Positions 44,182 to 53,575 of a DNA stretch of 64,000 nucleotides are shown here, piece after piece (position 1 is the first letter of the stretch; the number at the start of each line of letters is the position of its first letter). Where the stretch lies: NCBI GenBank assembly GCA_944326695.1, contig CALVEZ010000001.1, positions 109,019-173,018 on the forward strand, given 5' to 3'. The DNA comes from Candidatus Bilophila faecipullorum. GTDB lineage: Bacteria > Desulfobacterota > Desulfovibrionia > Desulfovibrionales > Desulfovibrionaceae. The notes under the pieces were generated by a model, which ran no database searches, had not been told where the DNA came from, and saw nothing but the letters and a program-made list of their open reading frames with translations. A program made the translations under genes and the position numbers.

Positions 44182-45741
44182 TCAGCGGACCTTCTTGTTG
44201 CCTTCCCACATCTGTTCGGACTGCGGGAAGGGCTTCAGGTATGTTAACCACGGATGGGTCTTCAGGTATTCCGGGTCCTGCTGAAGCTTGCGGCTCATGC
44301 GCAGGATGGGCGGCACGATCTGCTTGATGTCGCCTTCAAGCTGCGGCGCGATGCCGTAGTTGGTGGCCTTCAGAGCGGCGTTGATCGCGTCCTGGCTGAG
44401 GGTGATGGAGCTGGTCAGGGTATCGAGCGCCTTGGCCGGGTTATGGAAACCGACGCTGTTTTCGGCGGAAACGAAGTCCCAGAACATCTGGCCCTTGCGG
44501 ACGGCTTCCTTGGCCTTGATGATCAGTTGGTCGTAATCGGCGGGCTTTTCGCCGGTGTATTCGAGGGCCAGCCGCACGGCCTCATGCGCGCGCACCGAGT
44601 ATTCCTGCGCCACGAGAAGCTGCTTATAGGTCTTGTCCTGCGTGTATTCGATCCGTCCGCGCAGATAGGCCGCGCTCTTGTCGGAGTGGCACTGGCGGCA
44701 GGCGCGCAGTTCGGGGTCCTTCAAAGGCGAGGTCCACCAGTGGCTGGACATCTTCTTGCCCTCTTCGCGCTGATAGGGCATGTGGCAGTCGGCGCAGGAC
44801 ACGCCCGCGGCTCCGTGGGGGCCGTCGATCCATGTTTCATATTCGGGATGCTGCATCTTGAGCATGGGCGTCTTGGAGGCGGGGTGCACCCAGTCCGCGA
44901 ACTTGCCCTCGAAACCGGGCATGGTCACGGTGCCGTTGTCTTCATAGACGCTGTAGATGGCCTCGGGCGTAAAGCCGTTCTTCCACGGGAAGGTGGGGCG
45001 CTTGGCCGGGCCGTGGCCGGGATCGTTGAAATAGTATTCCACGTGGCACTGGGCGCAGACGAGGGAGCGCATTTCATTGCGCGACAGCTTCGCCGGGTCC
45101 TTACCCACGGACTTCAGATAATCCTTGAGCGGCTCGCTGTAGAGCTGGAGCTGCATGGTTTCGGCATTATGGCAGGTCGAGCAGCCGATGGAATCGTCGT
45201 CCGTGACCTGCTCGCGGAACTCGTTGAAGTCCTTGGTCCAGAAATCGTCGCCGTACTGCTTGATCCATTCCACCATCTTGGGAGTCTTGCAGTTCCAGCA
45301 GGTGGCGGGCATGGCGCCCTTTTCGCCGTACCGGTTGATGCGGTCGATTTCGAGGATGTCGTGAATCGCGTAGGTGTGGCCCCGGGCTTCACGGTATTCG
45401 TACATGAACGGATAGCCGAGCCACAGATTCTTCAGGTACGGCTGCGCGCCGCGCTTGAAACCTTCGGGCAGGGGATTCACGTCGTCATTCTTCATGAAGT
45501 TGACGGAACCCTTGTACTTGGTCATGACCTCGCTTTCGTTGTTGCGGTCATAGCTGGCGGCCTGAAGGGGAAATTCCCCGCGATAGGCGGAGGTCTTGTT
45601 ATAATCCGAATCCTTGAGGCTCGTCTTGTAGACCGGAGTCTTCAGCTCCGCGGTGGACACGTCGTTGCAGCCCGCGGCAAGTCCCAAAGCGGCGCACACC
45701 ACCGCCAACCTGATCAGAGTATGTACAGTACGGCTATTCAT
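44182..45741 (-). CDS. nrfA: Cytochrome c nitrite reductase catalytic subunit NrfA
   Basis: Periplasmic pentahaem enzyme of 519 residues reducing nitrite to ammonium with six electrons. The signal peptide ends in the lipobox LGLAAGC (Cys25), so it is likely a lipoprotein. The haem motifs are: Cys148-WN-Cys151-Lys152, the active-site haem with lysine ligand; CSTCH 187-191; CAQCH 229-233; CADCH 316-320; CRQCH 348-352. This is the complete NrfA set. Its ATG overlaps the end of nrfH by eight bases. NrfH supplies electrons from menaquinol. The operon is divergent from a haem-containing sensor kinase. Confidence 0.97.
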   Translation of the reverse strand: MNSRTVHTLIRLAVVCAALGLAAGCNDVSTAELKTPVYKTSLKDSDYNKTSAYRGEFPLQAASYDRNNESEVMTKYKGSVNFMKNDDVNPLPEGFKRGAQPYLKNLWLGYPFMYEYREARGHTYAIHDILEIDRINRYGEKGAMPATCWNCKTPKMVEWIKQYGDDFWTKDFNEFREQVTDDDSIGCSTCHNAETMQLQLYSEPLKDYLKSVGKDPAKLSRNEMRSLVCAQCHVEYYFNDPGHGPAKRPTFPWKNGFTPEAIYSVYEDNGTVTMPGFEGKFADWVHPASKTPMLKMQHPEYETWIDGPHGAAGVSCADCHMPYQREEGKKMSSHWWTSPLKDPELRACRQCHSDKSAAYLRGRIEYTQDKTYKQLLVAQEYSVRAHEAVRLALEYTGEKPADYDQLIIKAKEAVRKGQMFWDFVSAENSVGFHNPAKALDTLTSSITLSQDAINAALKATNYGIAPQLEGDIKQIVPPILRMSRKLQQDPEYLKTHPWLTYLKPFPQSEQMWEGNKKVR

Positions 45742-46210
45742 CGGCCACCATCCTTGTGCTGATGGGCTTCATGCGCATGTGCTGCGCGCTGCGGTGACAG
45801 TCGACGCAGTAGGGCTTGGCGTCCATACTGGCGACTTCCATGTTGGTTGCGGCGTGGCAGGCCTTGCAGTTGGCGTTGACGACGTCCTTCGTCGCCATGC
45901 CCGCCACAATGGGGAGTTCCACATTGCCCACAGTATTCATGTAGAAATCCCGGGCTCCTTCCTTCGCCTTGAAGGGCAGCTTCGACAGCAGCGCCGTCGG
46001 AGCGTGACACTCGTTGCAGGCCAGATTGGCATGGGGGGACAGCTTGTGCGTCCGCGCGGCCTGTTCCATGATGTGGCAACTGGAACAGAACGGACGCGCA
46101 TCCGTCACCCGCATACCCCATGCCAGCCCTGCCAGCACGAGTACGCCCAGCGCAACGCCGCCCAGCAGCATCTTCAACCACGGGCACTTGCGGGGTGACA
46201 CCTCAGACAT
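45734..46210 (-). CDS. nrfH: Tetrahaem menaquinol dehydrogenase NrfH
   Basis: Membrane-anchored NapC/NirT-family cytochrome of 158 residues that oxidises menaquinol and passes electrons to NrfA. One N-terminal helix (about 14-34, MLLGGVALGVLVLAGLAWG) anchors four CXXCH sites in the periplasm: CSSCH, CNECH, CKACH and CVDCH. Of two adjacent ATGs the second (46210) is preferred: the GAGGAGG ribosome-binding site is five bases before it and only two before the first. A sigma-54-type promoter lies 86 bases upstream. Confidence 0.95.
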   Translation of the reverse strand: MSEVSPRKCPWLKMLLGGVALGVLVLAGLAWGMRVTDARPFCSSCHIMEQAARTHKLSPHANLACNECHAPTALLSKLPFKAKEGARDFYMNTVGNVELPIVAGMATKDVVNANCKACHAATNMEVASMDAKPYCVDCHRSAQHMRMKPISTRMVADE

Positions 46211-46295
46211 CATTGCCTCCTCTTGCAACAGATACTGATACCGCGGCTCTCGGCCGTCTCCCGGCCCGCGCGGTTATCCTCTTCCTCCCTTATCT

Positions 46296-46311
46296 ATCAA
46301 AAACCGTGCCG
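46296..46311 (-). promoter_or_regulatory. Near-consensus sigma-54 promoter for nrfHA
   Basis: On the minus strand CGGCACG-GTTT-TTGAT matches TGGCACG-N4-TTGCA with the -24 GG exact and the -12 GC as GA. It would start transcription near 46284, about 75 bases before nrfH. Upstream, GACAAGGTGTC (46450-46460) is an inverted repeat that could be part of an activator site. The NtrC-type regulator encoded nearby is the obvious partner. Confidence 0.5.
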
Positions 46312-46511
46312 GGATTGCGCCTTTTCGGACAAAACGGAAAAAGCCTGATATCCCGGCTCTTCGTAAGACCGCCTGACGGAGAAAGAAAAGGCTTTCGGGC
46401 TTTTCCCTTGATTCGGTATGATTTTTATGACAGCCTTTCAGAAAAAGCTGACAAGGTGTCCGATTCCCCTAACCTGATAGAAATAAATCCTGTTTTCAAT
46501 AGCGAGGACGC

Positions 46512-49034
46512 ATGACTCCCCTGTCGTGGCGCTTGTGGCGCCTGCCGCTTCTGCTTATCGTACTGTGGTGTTCGTTGCTCTTCGCCCTCTATTGCCGGAC
46601 GGTGCAGCGCGAAGACGAATACGCCACCGGGCTTGCACGCATCCAGACCGAGGCCTTTTTCTCAAGCATCGAACACACGCGCGACTGGAACGCGGACAAT
46701 GGCGGCGTCTGGGTCCGTGAAACGTCGGTCTGTCCGGCCAACCCGTGGCTGCCCGAAGAGGAGCGCACCCTGCGCGCGGCGGACGGGACAACGCTGGTCA
46801 AGGTCAACCCCGCCTACATGACCCGCCAGATTGCCGAAAGCTTCACCTCGACGCTGGCGGGCTTCCGCATTTCGAGCCTTTCCCCCAAACGCCCCGGCAA
46901 CCGGGCCGATCCGTGGGAAACGGGCGCGCTCCTCGCCTTCGAGGAGGGCCGGCACGACGCTTTCGAGCTGGTGGAACCGCGCGAAGGGGTTACGCAATAC
47001 CGCTACATGGCTCCCCTGAAGGCCAAGGAAAACTGCCTGCAATGCCATCAGGACAAGAAGCGCGGGGACGTGCTCGGGGGCATCAGCGTCACCCTTTCCG
47101 CCGAACCCCTTCTGGCGGCGGCCTCGGAACGCAAGCGCACCACAGCGCAGGCCTTCGGGCTCATCGGCATTGTGGGGATGATCGGCATCGGCGGGGCCAC
47201 CTTCCAGATCAACCGCAAAAAGGAACTGGCCGAAGCCGCCAACCGCACGAAAAGCGCCTTTCTCGCCAACATGACCCACGACATGCGCACGCCGCTTACA
47301 GGCATCCTCGGCATGTCCGAGCTTCTGGAAAGGGAAACGCGGGACAGCCGCCACCGCTATCTGCTCGCCAACCTGCGTGAAGCCACGGACAGCCTCCTGC
47401 ACGTGGTAGACGGGATCATGCGGTATTCGCTTCTTGAGGCCGAAGGCCAGCCCGCGACGGCAGCGCCCTTCTCCCTGCGGGCCGAACTGGAGGCCTGCCT
47501 CTCCCCCCTGCGGCCCGCCTGCGAGAGCAAGGGCCTCCAGCTTTCGCTCGCCCTCGATCCCTCGGTGCCGGACCGTCTGGCCGGGGACCCCTTCCGCCTG
47601 CGTCAGGCCCTCGGCAACCTCCTCGGCAACGCCGTAAAGTTCACCGCCAAAGGCTCCGTCACCTTGCGCGTCGCCGTCCTCGAAGCCCCGTCCAAAGGCA
47701 CGGAGGGCCTTCTCCTTTCCTTTCAGGTCATCGACACGGGCGTCGGCATCCCGCAAGAGGAACAGGAACGCATCTTCGAGTGCTTCGAGCAGGGAAAGAC
47801 CGCCCGCCAGTCCGAGGAGAGCAACGGGGTGGGCCTCGGCCTCGCCATCGCCCGGGGCATCGCGCGGCGCTTCGGCGGCGATCTCACGCTTTCGAGCAGG
47901 CCGGGCATGGGCAGCGTCTTCACCCTGACCGCGGTTTTCCGCCTTGCCGGGGAAGGCCCCCTAGGTGAAGCCGAAGAACCAGCCGTTCCTCCCGGCGCCG
48001 CAGCCGGGGCCGAAGGAGGCATCCCTCCCGCTCCCGTATCGCCCGAAGAGGCCGCCCCACCGGACGCCGTCCCGCCCGCGAACGCTCCGCGGCTGGTCGT
48101 GGCGGAAGATACCGCCGTAACCGCCCTCTTCCTGCACGAAACCCTTACCCACGCCGGCTATGCGGTGCATACGGCCAACCGTGGGGAGGACGCCCTCTTC
48201 CTCATCCGCAAGCTGTGCCCCGACGCCGTGCTGCTCGACATGCGTCTGCCGGACATGAGCGGCCTCGACATCGCGCAAAGCATCCGGTCCGGCGGCCTCG
48301 GCGTGCCCTCGGAGACGCCCATTCTGGTGCTCACCGCCACGCTCGACCCCGGCGATGAAAACGCCTTGCGCCGCCTGCACATCGACGGCTGGCTGCTCAA
48401 GCCCGTGCAGACGGGCCGCCTCACGCAGGCCGTGGCCGATCTGCTCCGCCGGACGGAAAACGCGTCCGATGCGGCGTCCCCCGTACAGACTCCGCCCGCA
48501 GCGGCCCCGCACGAGACGGCAGACATGCCCCCCTCGCCCGCACCCACTCCGGAGGCCGTCTCCGCAACCGCCGGACGGCTCCCGAACGCCACCGCACCGC
48601 GAGCGCCCAAAGGCGATAAAACCAATGCCGAGCCCCTGCCGTCCGCCGCGCCGCAGGCCGCTGCTCCTGCACCTGCGGCGGCGCACGCCGAGGCTTTCGA
48701 TGCCGAGGCCGCCCTGAGCGACCTTGGTTCATCCTCGCTGCTCGCACGCCTCATCGGTATTTTCCTCAGTGAAGCGCCCAACGTCCGCGCCAGCCTTGCC
48801 TTCTTCGGAGAAGAGTCCGCCGACGCGGGCAGACTTCCCGAACTGCGGCGGCACGCGCACAGCCTGAAAAACGGCGCGGGGATGCTGCATCTGGAACACT
48901 TGCGCCTCGTGTGCACGGAACTGGAACACGCCGCGGCCACGGACGACGCAGGCCGCGTGCCGGAATTGACCCGCGCCGCGCTCGACGCGCTGGACAGGGC
49001 GGTCGAAGCCCTGCAACGGCAAGGAGGAGCCTGA
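46512..49034 (+). CDS. Hybrid histidine kinase with periplasmic haem-c domain, REC and Hpt
   Basis: An 840-residue inner-membrane sensor. Helix 1 (about 10-30) and helix 2 (about 202-225) bound a periplasmic domain of the DUF3365/Tll0287-like type that carries one c-type haem motif, Cys175-LQ-Cys178-His179. A HisKA domain follows with phospho-acceptor His256 (MTHDMRTPL), a HATPase ([24 protein letters not shown]), a receiver with Asp576 ([11 protein letters not shown]) and a C-terminal Hpt domain with His783 (HSLKNGAG). Pro/Ala-rich linkers separate the last domains. It ends two bases before the sigma-54 regulator gene and is divergent from nrfHA. D. vulgaris has a comparable kinase-regulator pair beside nrfHA. 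Confidence 0.93.
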   Translation: MTPLSWRLWRLPLLLIVLWCSLLFALYCRTVQREDEYATGLARIQTEAFFSSIEHTRDWNADNGGVWVRETSVCPANPWLPEEERTLRAADGTTLVKVNPAYMTRQIAESFTSTLAGFRISSLSPKRPGNRADPWETGALLAFEEGRHDAFELVEPREGVTQYRYMAPLKAKENCLQCHQDKKRGDVLGGISVTLSAEPLLAAASERKRTTAQAFGLIGIVGMIGIGGATFQINRKKELAEAANRTKSAFLANMTHDMRTPLTGILGMSELLERETRDSRHRYLLANLREATDSLLHVVDGIMRYSLLEAEGQPATAAPFSLRAELEACLSPLRPACESKGLQLSLALDPSVPDRLAGDPFRLRQALGNLLGNAVKFTAKGSVTLRVAVLEAPSKGTEGLLLSFQVIDTGVGIPQEEQERIFECFEQGKTARQSEESNGVGLGLAIARGIARRFGGDLTLSSRPGMGSVFTLTAVFRLAGEGPLGEAEEPAVPPGAAAGAEGGIPPAPVSPEEAAPPDAVPPANAPRLVVAEDTAVTALFLHETLTHAGYAVHTANRGEDALFLIRKLCPDAVLLDMRLPDMSGLDIAQSIRSGGLGVPSETPILVLTATLDPGDENALRRLHIDGWLLKPVQTGRLTQAVADLLRRTENASDAASPVQTPPAAAPHETADMPPSPAPTPEAVSATAGRLPNATAPRAPKGDKTNAEPLPSAAPQAAAPAPAAAHAEAFDAEAALSDLGSSSLLARLIGIFLSEAPNVRASLAFFGEESADAGRLPELRRHAHSLKNGAGMLHLEHLRLVCTELEHAAATDDAGRVPELTRAALDALDRAVEALQRQGGA

Positions 49035-49036
49035 GC

Positions 49037-50488
49037 ATGGCCCGTATTCTCGTGGTGGATGACGAAAGCCTGATCCGGGCGCTGGTAGCCGAAGTGGGAA
49101 GCTCACTCGGCCATGAGGTGCTGGAGGCGGCGAGCATCAAGGAAGGTTTTGTGCTGGCCCGCACGGGCGTGGACATCGTGCTTCTGGACGTCCTGCTCCC
49201 GGACGGCGACGGGTTGGCCCACGTGGACACCTTCGCGCAGTTCCCGGGACGCCCTGACGTCATCGTCATCACCGGGCACGGCAACGCCGACGCCGCCGAA
49301 GCGGCCCTGCGCTCGGGCGCGTGGGAATATCTGGTCAAGCCCCTGCGCCCGCGCGATCTGACGCAGGCGCTCACGCAGGCCGCACAGTGGCGGACCAGCC
49401 GGGACAAGCAATCCCGCCGTCTGCTGCTGCACCCCGACATCATCGGGAACAGCCCGGCCCTGAACGAAGCCCTCACGGAACTTCAGGAAGCCGCCGCCAG
49501 CAACGTCAACGTGCTCATCACCGGGGAGACGGGCGTGGGCAAGGAACTTTTCGCCAGCGCGCTGCACGCCAACAGCAAGCGGGCGGAGGGGCCCTTCATC
49601 ACCGTAGATTGCACCACGCTGCCCGAGACGCTGGTCGAGGCGCATCTTTTCGGCCACGCGCGGGGCGCGTTCACAGGCGCGGACCGGGCGCGGGAGGGGC
49701 TCCTCGCCGCCGCTGATCAGGGAACGCTCTTTCTGGACGAAGTGGGGGAACTTCCGCTTCCGGTACAGGGAGCCTTCCTGCGCGCGCTGGAACTGCGGCG
49801 CTTCCGGCCCGTAGGCGAAGTGCGGGAAGTGGAGAGCGATTTCCGGCTCGTGGCGGCCACCAACCGCGATCTGGACGACATGGTGCAGATGGACCTTTAC
49901 CGCAGCGATCTGCGCTTCCGGCTGCGCGGCATGACCATCCACGTGCCGCCGCTGCGCCGCCGCGTCGAAGACATCCCCTTGCTGGCCGAGCATTTCGTGG
50001 ACCGCTACTGCCAACGGCACGGGTTGCCGGTCAAGGAAATAACCTCCGGCTTCCATGACATGCTCGCGGCCTACTCATGGCCGGGCAACGTACGCGAGCT
50101 GCGCCACACCATCGAACGGGCCTGTGCCGCCGCCGGAGACGGCGGGCAACTCTTTATGCGCCACCTGCCCACGGAAATCCGTATCGAACTGGCCAGAAAA
50201 CGCCTCGGCCACCTTGCCGCGCCCTCCCCCGCCGTCCACGCCGGGCCAAGCGACGTGCCCGCCTCTCCAGCGCCAAGCGCCCCCGAGAGCTTCCCGACCC
50301 TGCGCGACATGAAGGCCAAGGCGGAACGGGAGTATCTCGCCGGGCTCTTCGCCGCCTGCGGTGGAGACGTGCGCCGGGCGGCGGGCATCGCGGGCGTCTC
50401 GCGCGGGCATTTCTACGAGCTGCTGCGCAAATACGGGCTGGAAAGGACGCCTCCCGAAGGCTGGGCCATGCCCGCAAAAGACAGATAA
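49037..50488 (+). CDS. nrfR: NtrC-family sigma-54-dependent response regulator (NrfR-like)
   Basis: Transcriptional activator of 483 residues. The receiver domain (1-120) has phospho-acceptor Asp51 in VLLDVLLPD. The AAA+ domain (about 140-375) carries Walker A GETGVGKEL, the sigma-54-contact loop GAFTGA at 210-215, FLDEVGELP and the arginine-finger region. A Fis-type HTH ends the protein (DVRRAAGIAGVSRGHFYELLRKYG). The ATG at 49037 has AAGGAGG nine bases upstream. It pairs with the preceding kinase. By analogy with the nitrite regulator NrfR (DVU0621) of D. vulgaris it should activate nrfHA; the name is used on that analogy. Confidence 0.92.
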   Translation: MARILVVDDESLIRALVAEVGSSLGHEVLEAASIKEGFVLARTGVDIVLLDVLLPDGDGLAHVDTFAQFPGRPDVIVITGHGNADAAEAALRSGAWEYLVKPLRPRDLTQALTQAAQWRTSRDKQSRRLLLHPDIIGNSPALNEALTELQEAAASNVNVLITGETGVGKELFASALHANSKRAEGPFITVDCTTLPETLVEAHLFGHARGAFTGADRAREGLLAAADQGTLFLDEVGELPLPVQGAFLRALELRRFRPVGEVREVESDFRLVAATNRDLDDMVQMDLYRSDLRFRLRGMTIHVPPLRRRVEDIPLLAEHFVDRYCQRHGLPVKEITSGFHDMLAAYSWPGNVRELRHTIERACAAAGDGGQLFMRHLPTEIRIELARKRLGHLAAPSPAVHAGPSDVPASPAPSAPESFPTLRDMKAKAEREYLAGLFAACGGDVRRAAGIAGVSRGHFYELLRKYGLERTPPEGWAMPAKDR

Positions 50489-50666
50489 TAGAGTGAGATT
50501 ATTAAAAAATACTCACAACGCCAGCGTGGTTTCCGTACTGAAAGCACTCTGTTGAAATACGGGGGTGACCCGTCCCCCGCACATCGCAGCACAGAAGAGC
50601 CCCGCAGGATCAAGGGCACGGCATCCCCATGTTGGGGCCTCCCCGAAAAAAAGGAAGGGAAGGGTC

Positions 50667-51050
50667 TTACCGTCTCCGCTTGGGAGAAGGGGCTTTTTTG
50701 GGGCCTGTCAGACGCTTATAGAGAGTGACGGCACCAATGACGGCGATGAGAAGAAGAAACGGTACTCCCGTGGGCGTTACCTCCAAAAACGCCAAGCCGC
50801 CCGGCCCGAACAAGTGACCGCACGCCGCAAGGGCTACAAGGCTGGCCTTTGATCCCGACGCCGTCCAGTTAAGAAAGGCGACGATAAGACCGTAGGCCAG
50901 CACAATGGCAAAAGCCGGTGACGCAGCCACAAAAAGTAAAACAAGCCCTTTCCACGGCATGCTCAACGGGAAAATCCACTTAGCCATATAGGAAGCCGCC
51001 CACGCCACAACAACACCAATCACCGCTCGTTTCACCCTCTCGCCATTCAT
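50667..51050 (-). CDS. Small membrane protein of unknown function
   Basis: A 127-residue protein with three to four hydrophobic helices (VIGVVVAWAASYM, GLVLLFVAASPAFAIVLAYG, ASLVALAACGHLF, VPFLLLIAVIGAVTLY) and a strongly basic end (KRLTGPKKAPSPKRRR). AGGGGAG lies seven bases before the ATG at 51050. I do not recognise the family. It stands between the nrfR gene (convergent) and a long gene-free region. Confidence 0.6.
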   Translation of the reverse strand: MNGERVKRAVIGVVVAWAASYMAKWIFPLSMPWKGLVLLFVAASPAFAIVLAYGLIVAFLNWTASGSKASLVALAACGHLFGPGGLAFLEVTPTGVPFLLLIAVIGAVTLYKRLTGPKKAPSPKRRR

Positions 51051-51716
51051 ATCCGCTCCCCTCCTGTGCAGCCTGTCCCGCCTTGCGCCGCTTCCGCCAA
51101 GGCCGCGTGTCCGAAGCAGGCAAAACCTCTCAAAAGTGCGGGGTCATGCGCTTCACCCCTCGTCCTCCCCTGTCTCCCCGGACGCCTCCCCAAGGTTGCG
51201 GGCAATCCTTCGTCTCCGCGCGGCCCCGGCATCCGGCATTGCGGCATGGGACCTTCCCCTCGCTGAGAAGCCGTCTTCCGCTCTTCCCCTAGGAAGATGC
51301 GGGCGCTGAAAGCTGAAACCCCGCCCGCTTTATCCTCATGGAAGCCTCCCGCTTCTTTCCCCTTGGCCGCATCGTCAGCGGACGCCATCTCAATACGGCG
51401 CCCTCACGCCGGGGCCACCGGTTTCATCTTCCTCCGTGCGGCTATCCCTTTGTGCTGAGATGAGACGGGGCCGCAGGGGACATGTGAACACGCTACAAAT
51501 AAAATCTATTTTTCGAGATGTTGCCCTGTATTTCGTCGGAGAAAAGGATTTTTCCCGCTCTCTCCCCAAAAGGAGGACAGGCCGAATAGCCTCAACAGGC
51601 CCTGGCGCGTGTCGCCATCTCTTTTAATCAATTGATTTTATCACAAAAAATGACGGCGGCATCACTATACTTCTTCCAATAAGAGAAATATCTTCTCCGC
51701 CTTACAACCATTCTGC
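51051..51716. other. Gene-free stretch of 666 bases
   Basis: GC-rich to about 51470, then AT-rich to 51716 (for example TTTTATCACAAAAAATGACG). No convincing gene. One repeat pair is visible: CCTCTCAAAAGTGCGGGG near 51126 and CCTCCCCAAGGTTGCGGGC near 51185, about 59 bases apart, in keeping with the spaced repeats elsewhere. The AT-rich end may hold an outward promoter or terminator of the L,D-transpeptidase gene. Confidence 0.4.
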
Positions 51717-52583
51717 CTAGTCCGTAGCGGCTCCCGCCTCCCAGCGGGCCCCGACGATACGGAAAACGCCGTCCTCGCCCTTCTGCCAATACAGGCGGCG
51801 TATCCCGGAAAAGGCGCTTCCGCCGGGCGCGGTCCCTCGTTGGGAGAACCACGAAACCCAATACCCCGGCCCCTCAAGCACCTGTACCGGGCCGATGTCG
51901 GTTTTTCCCGGCCTATTACGAAACGCTTCCTGTTCCCTTTGCAGACGGGTAGCCAAGGCCCTGCCCGACGCGGAGGCGGCGTAATAGCCTTCCATACTTC
52001 CCCCGGCGCGCCATGCCTCGTACCAGCCGCGCGTTCGCCTCTCCACCCGGCCCGCGGCTTCTAAAGCCGCTCCGCCGTTCCCGGTGCGGAGGCGTTCCGC
52101 GATGATCACGGGCGTCCCTGTTTTCAGACGATGGCTCAAGATGGACATGTCGTCAAGGTCGACCACTACGCAGCCGTGGCTTTCATAGGGCGTTACGGGC
52201 CGCCCCCGGCTGTGCAGCCAGATGCCCGATCCGGTCTTGCCGCGCAACCTGTCCACCGGGTTGGGATAATCGAGCGGGTAGGCGATGCCGCCGTACTCTT
52301 GAAAATCCAATCCCGAAGTCCGCTTGCCCGTCATAAAATAGACGCCTTCAGGGGTTTTCAGATCGCCCCGCACGCGCTTGTCGCCGGGCTTGCACCCCGT
52401 AGAGCAGACGTAATCCCTTGGCGTCCCCGGGCTGACCAGCACAAGGCGCTGCCGCGATTTGTCCACGGCCACGAGAGGAGCCTCGGAGGAGTCCGGGACC
52501 CTTGCCTCCCACGCCCGGGCGTCCGCCGCGCACAACAAACCAAGGGCCAAGAGCCACTTTCCTGCACTCCGTTTCAACGGCAT
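51717..52583 (-). CDS. L,D-transpeptidase, YkuD/ErfK family, secreted
   Basis: Periplasmic protein of 288 residues with a signal peptide (MPLKRSAGKWLLALGLLCAA, cleavage after DARA). The YkuD catalytic core is at about 40-165: LVAVDKSRQRLVLV, the upstream histidine in WLHSRGRPVTP, and SHGCVVVD with catalytic Cys138 and His136. Such enzymes cross-link peptidoglycan by 3-3 bonds or attach outer-membrane proteins. The C-terminal 120 residues form an additional domain (about 185-288, WYEAWRAGGSMEGYYAASAS) of the SnoaL/NTF2-like kind seen in some bacterial L,D-transpeptidases. Monocistronic. Confidence 0.9.
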   Translation of the reverse strand: MPLKRSAGKWLLALGLLCAADARAWEARVPDSSEAPLVAVDKSRQRLVLVSPGTPRDYVCSTGCKPGDKRVRGDLKTPEGVYFMTGKRTSGLDFQEYGGIAYPLDYPNPVDRLRGKTGSGIWLHSRGRPVTPYESHGCVVVDLDDMSILSHRLKTGTPVIIAERLRTGNGGAALEAAGRVERRTRGWYEAWRAGGSMEGYYAASASGRALATRLQREQEAFRNRPGKTDIGPVQVLEGPGYWVSWFSQRGTAPGGSAFSGIRRLYWQKGEDGVFRIVGARWEAGAATD

Positions 52584-52665
52584 ATTCCCTCCAGACGGCG
52601 TTTTGGGCCATCCTCACCAGAGGAAATTTTTTTGTCCATTCTTTTCACGGTGAGAGAAAACGCAA

Positions 52666-52695
52666 AAAGCCTCCCGAAATACGCCGGGAGGCTTT
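52666..52695 (-). terminator. Terminator of pyrE
   Basis: AAAGCCTCCCG and CGGGAGGCTTT pair perfectly around a short loop, with TTTTTGCG following on the minus strand. It lies 43 bases after the pyrE stop. Confidence 0.9.
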
Positions 52696-52737
52696 ATCGT
52701 AAAAAAGGAACGCTTCCTTGAAGAAGCTCTGCGGGAA

Positions 52738-53301
52738 TCAGTCCTCTTTCGCCAGCGCCACCAGCTCGGGACGGGTGAAGAGGGCGCGCAACTGATACCC
52801 GGCGGCTTCGATGGCCTCGCGGCCTCCTTCGCCCCGGTCGAGTACCGTGCACACGGCCACCACATTGAGGCCCGCGTCCTTCACGCGCTCGCAGGCTTTC
52901 ATGAGCGAGCCGCCGGTCGTGACCACGTCCTCGACCATCGCCACCGGATCGCCGGGCTTGAAGTTGGAAAGGCCTTCCACGTACTGGTTGGTGCCGTGGC
53001 CCTTGGATTCCTTGCGCACGATGAGCCCGGCCAGGGGGCGGCCCTTTTCATGGGAAATGACGGTGGTGGCGGAAATGAGCGGGTCCGCGCCCAAGGTCAT
53101 GCCTCCGATGCCCTTGATGTCCAGATCGGCCAGCAATTCGTTGAACAGCGTACCGATGAGCCACGAGCCCTCGGGGTGCAGCGCCGTCTGGCGGCAGTCA
53201 AAATAGTAGTCGCTCTTGCGGCCCGAGGCGAGGGTAAAATCCCCTTCGCGGTAGGAACGCTCAATCAGTATCTTGGCAAGGCGTTTTTTGAGTTCGCGCA
53301 T
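52738..53301 (-). CDS. pyrE: Orotate phosphoribosyltransferase PyrE
   Basis: Makes orotidine 5'-phosphate from orotate and PRPP in pyrimidine synthesis. It has 187 residues, within the normal range. FTLASGRKSDYYFDCR binds orotate, and VAMVEDVVTTGGSLMKA is the PRPP-binding loop. GLIVRKESKGHGTNQYVEG is the flexible catalytic loop. A GC-rich hairpin element (copy c) ends 40 bases before its ATG, and purB lies further upstream on the same strand. A strong terminator follows. Confidence 0.95.
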   Translation of the reverse strand: MRELKKRLAKILIERSYREGDFTLASGRKSDYYFDCRQTALHPEGSWLIGTLFNELLADLDIKGIGGMTLGADPLISATTVISHEKGRPLAGLIVRKESKGHGTNQYVEGLSNFKPGDPVAMVEDVVTTGGSLMKACERVKDAGLNVVAVCTVLDRGEGGREAIEAAGYQLRALFTRPELVALAKED

Positions 53302-53340
53302 GGTCGGCTCCTGTGGATGAACGTGGTTGTGGATACGGAA

Positions 53341-53457
53341 CCGGGGGAGGGAACCTTTCTGGAGAAGGGGGGAGCACCCCCACGGTTCCCTCCCCCTCCC
53401 CCGGACCCCCTCCCCTCACCTTCCCAAGACGTTTGACTGATGGGGAGGCGGCGCGGA
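53341..53457 (-). repeat. Intergenic hairpin mosaic element, copy c
   Basis: On the minus strand it begins TTCCGCGCCGCCTCCCCATC, shared with copy d except for one base, then AGTCAAACGTCTTGGGAAGG, G-rich DNA, and the core GTGGGGGTGCTCCCCCCTTC followed by TCCAGAAAGGTTCCCTCCCC. It lies between purB (3' end) and pyrE (5' end), and the hairpin is only about 40 bases before the pyrE start. Confidence 0.8.
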
Positions 53458-53575
53458 AGGAGTCGGCACTTCCGTCAAAAGAGTGCGCTCCGTCTTTCCC
53501 CGTGTGTGCGTCTTGGGGAGAAAGAGGGAGGCTCGGGAAAGGCCCGGGAAGGGGTCCCTTTCCCTGAAGGTTTTT

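Noticed and set aside
51047..51388. 113-codon minus-strand frame in the gene-free stretch
   Set aside because: No ribosome-binding site, low-complexity Gly/Arg/Ala composition and no recognised motif.
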